Source: Bifidobacteriaceae bacterium | GTDB taxonomy: Bacteria; Actinomycetota; Actinomycetes; Actinomycetales; WQXJ01 | NCBI GenBank assembly: GCA_031272565.1 | Contig: JAISTN010000196.1 | Location: 1 to 6,413 of the forward strand | Direction: 5' to 3' | Length of the DNA stretch: 6,413 nt | Shown here: positions 6,139 to 6,413 of the stretch, in pieces | Layout: each line of letters opens with the position of its first letter | How positions within the stretch are numbered: position 1 is the first letter of the stretch | Position numbers and translations under genes: made by a program | The notes under the pieces: model-generated | Database searches by the model: none | The model's input: only the letters and a program-made list of their open reading frames with translations | What the model was told of the DNA's origin: nothing

Positions 6139-6202
6139 TGCAGCAGGGCAATAGTGCAGTCAGATAAGACAAGACGTCAGCAAGACGGCGGAGGAGTTCA
6201 GC
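6139..6202 (+). other. Spacer between nfeD and SPFH gene, with short repeats
   Basis: This 64-nt spacer is less GC-rich than its surroundings. TAGTGCAG occurs twice near its left end (6136-6143, overlapping the nfeD stop, and 6152-6159), and AAGAC three times (6166-6170, 6171-6175, 6182-6186). GGAGGAG at 6190-6196 is the ribosome binding site of the next gene, 6 nt from its ATG. I find no terminator hairpin and no clear promoter, so co-transcription with nfeD is the simplest reading. Confidence 0.5.
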
Positions 6203-6413
6203 ATGTTTGAGGGTACAGAGTGGTCGACGGGCACCATTGTTGGCTTGGTGGTGTTGGTCGCCCTGGTGATTTTTGTCATCGTGGTGCTGAAGAAGGCGGT
6301 CCGGATTGTGCCGCAGACCGTCGCCATGCTGGTGGAGCGCCTGGGCCGGTACAACCGCACCATGGATGCGGGCATTCACCTGTTGATGCCGTTTGTGGAC
6401 AAGGTCCGGGCGG
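6203..6413 (+). CDS. SPFH/Band 7 (stomatin-like) membrane protein, 3'-truncated by window edge
   Basis: Only the first 70 residues are in the window. After a short polar start there is one strongly hydrophobic segment (about residues 11-29, 'TIVGLVVLVALVIFVIVVL'), then 'KKAVRIVPQTVAMLVERLGRYNRTMDAGIHLLMPFVDKVRA'. That string is the signature entry of the SPFH domain of bacterial stomatin/QmcA-type proteins: an N-terminal membrane anchor, the VRIVPQ strand, ERLGRY, and the G-x-H-L-L-x-P-F turn. Such proteins form large ring or cage oligomers at the membrane and associate with NfeD proteins or FtsH-type proteases. The ATG at 6203 is supported by GGAGGAG 6 nt upstream. The frame is open to the right edge, so full length and C-terminal features cannot be judged. 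Confidence 0.93.
   Translation, partial: MFEGTEWSTGTIVGLVVLVALVIFVIVVLKKAVRIVPQTVAMLVERLGRYNRTMDAGIHLLMPFVDKVRA

Noticed and set aside
1..6413. CRISPR array, tRNA, rRNA, insertion sequence or phage attachment site
   Set aside because: I saw no spaced repeats, no cloverleaf, no transposase or integrase motif and no flanking duplications on either strand.

Overview
The window is one stretch of high-GC DNA (by eye about two thirds G+C) with every gene on the + strand and almost no spacer DNA. It looks like an actinobacterial chromosome. The reasons are frequent GTG/TTG starts, G-ending codons, the actinobacterial style of RibH (SREDKG near the C-terminus), HisE (VKTF start, SQLLY motif) and long HisG, and the order rib operon - hisE-hisG - nfeD-SPFH. 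I cannot name the genus from sequence alone.

Layout. Positions 1-945 are the 3' end of a gene, open at the left edge, for a probable exported protein: one Ig-like (BIG2-like) domain, a Thr/Ser/Pro linker and a C-terminal domain I do not recognise. From 958 to 1075 there is a complete FMN riboswitch (RFN element) whose 3' end contains the ribosome binding site of ribD. Then follows a tightly packed riboflavin operon, ribD (1076-2083), ribE (2083-2712), ribBA (2709-3950) and ribH (3947-4417), with stop/start overlaps of 1, 4 and 4 nt. After a 44-nt gap come hisE (4462-4725) and hisG (4726-5574), which abut with no spacer. A 120-nt gap leads to a short NfeD-type membrane protein (5695-6138). A 64-nt gap then leads to the start of an SPFH/stomatin-family protein (6203 to the right edge, partial).

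How the genes work together. RibBA makes both precursors of riboflavin: dihydroxybutanone phosphate from ribulose 5-phosphate, and diaminohydroxy-phosphoribosylamino-pyrimidinone from GTP. RibD deaminates and reduces the latter. RibH condenses the two branches into lumazine and RibE dismutates lumazine to riboflavin. FMN made from riboflavin should close the loop by binding the riboswitch and hiding the ribD ribosome binding site. HisG and HisE catalyse the first two steps of histidine synthesis from ATP and PRPP. NfeD and the SPFH protein form the well-known membrane pair often encoded together.

I found no previously undescribed system here. The points most worth a second look are the riboswitch built directly onto the ribD start codon, a nearly exact 20-nt internal repeat in its aptamer, a Gly/Pro-rich insertion in riboflavin synthase, changed residues next to the RibB active site, a possible leaderless promoter for hisE-hisG, and a shared leader pattern in front of nfeD and the SPFH gene.
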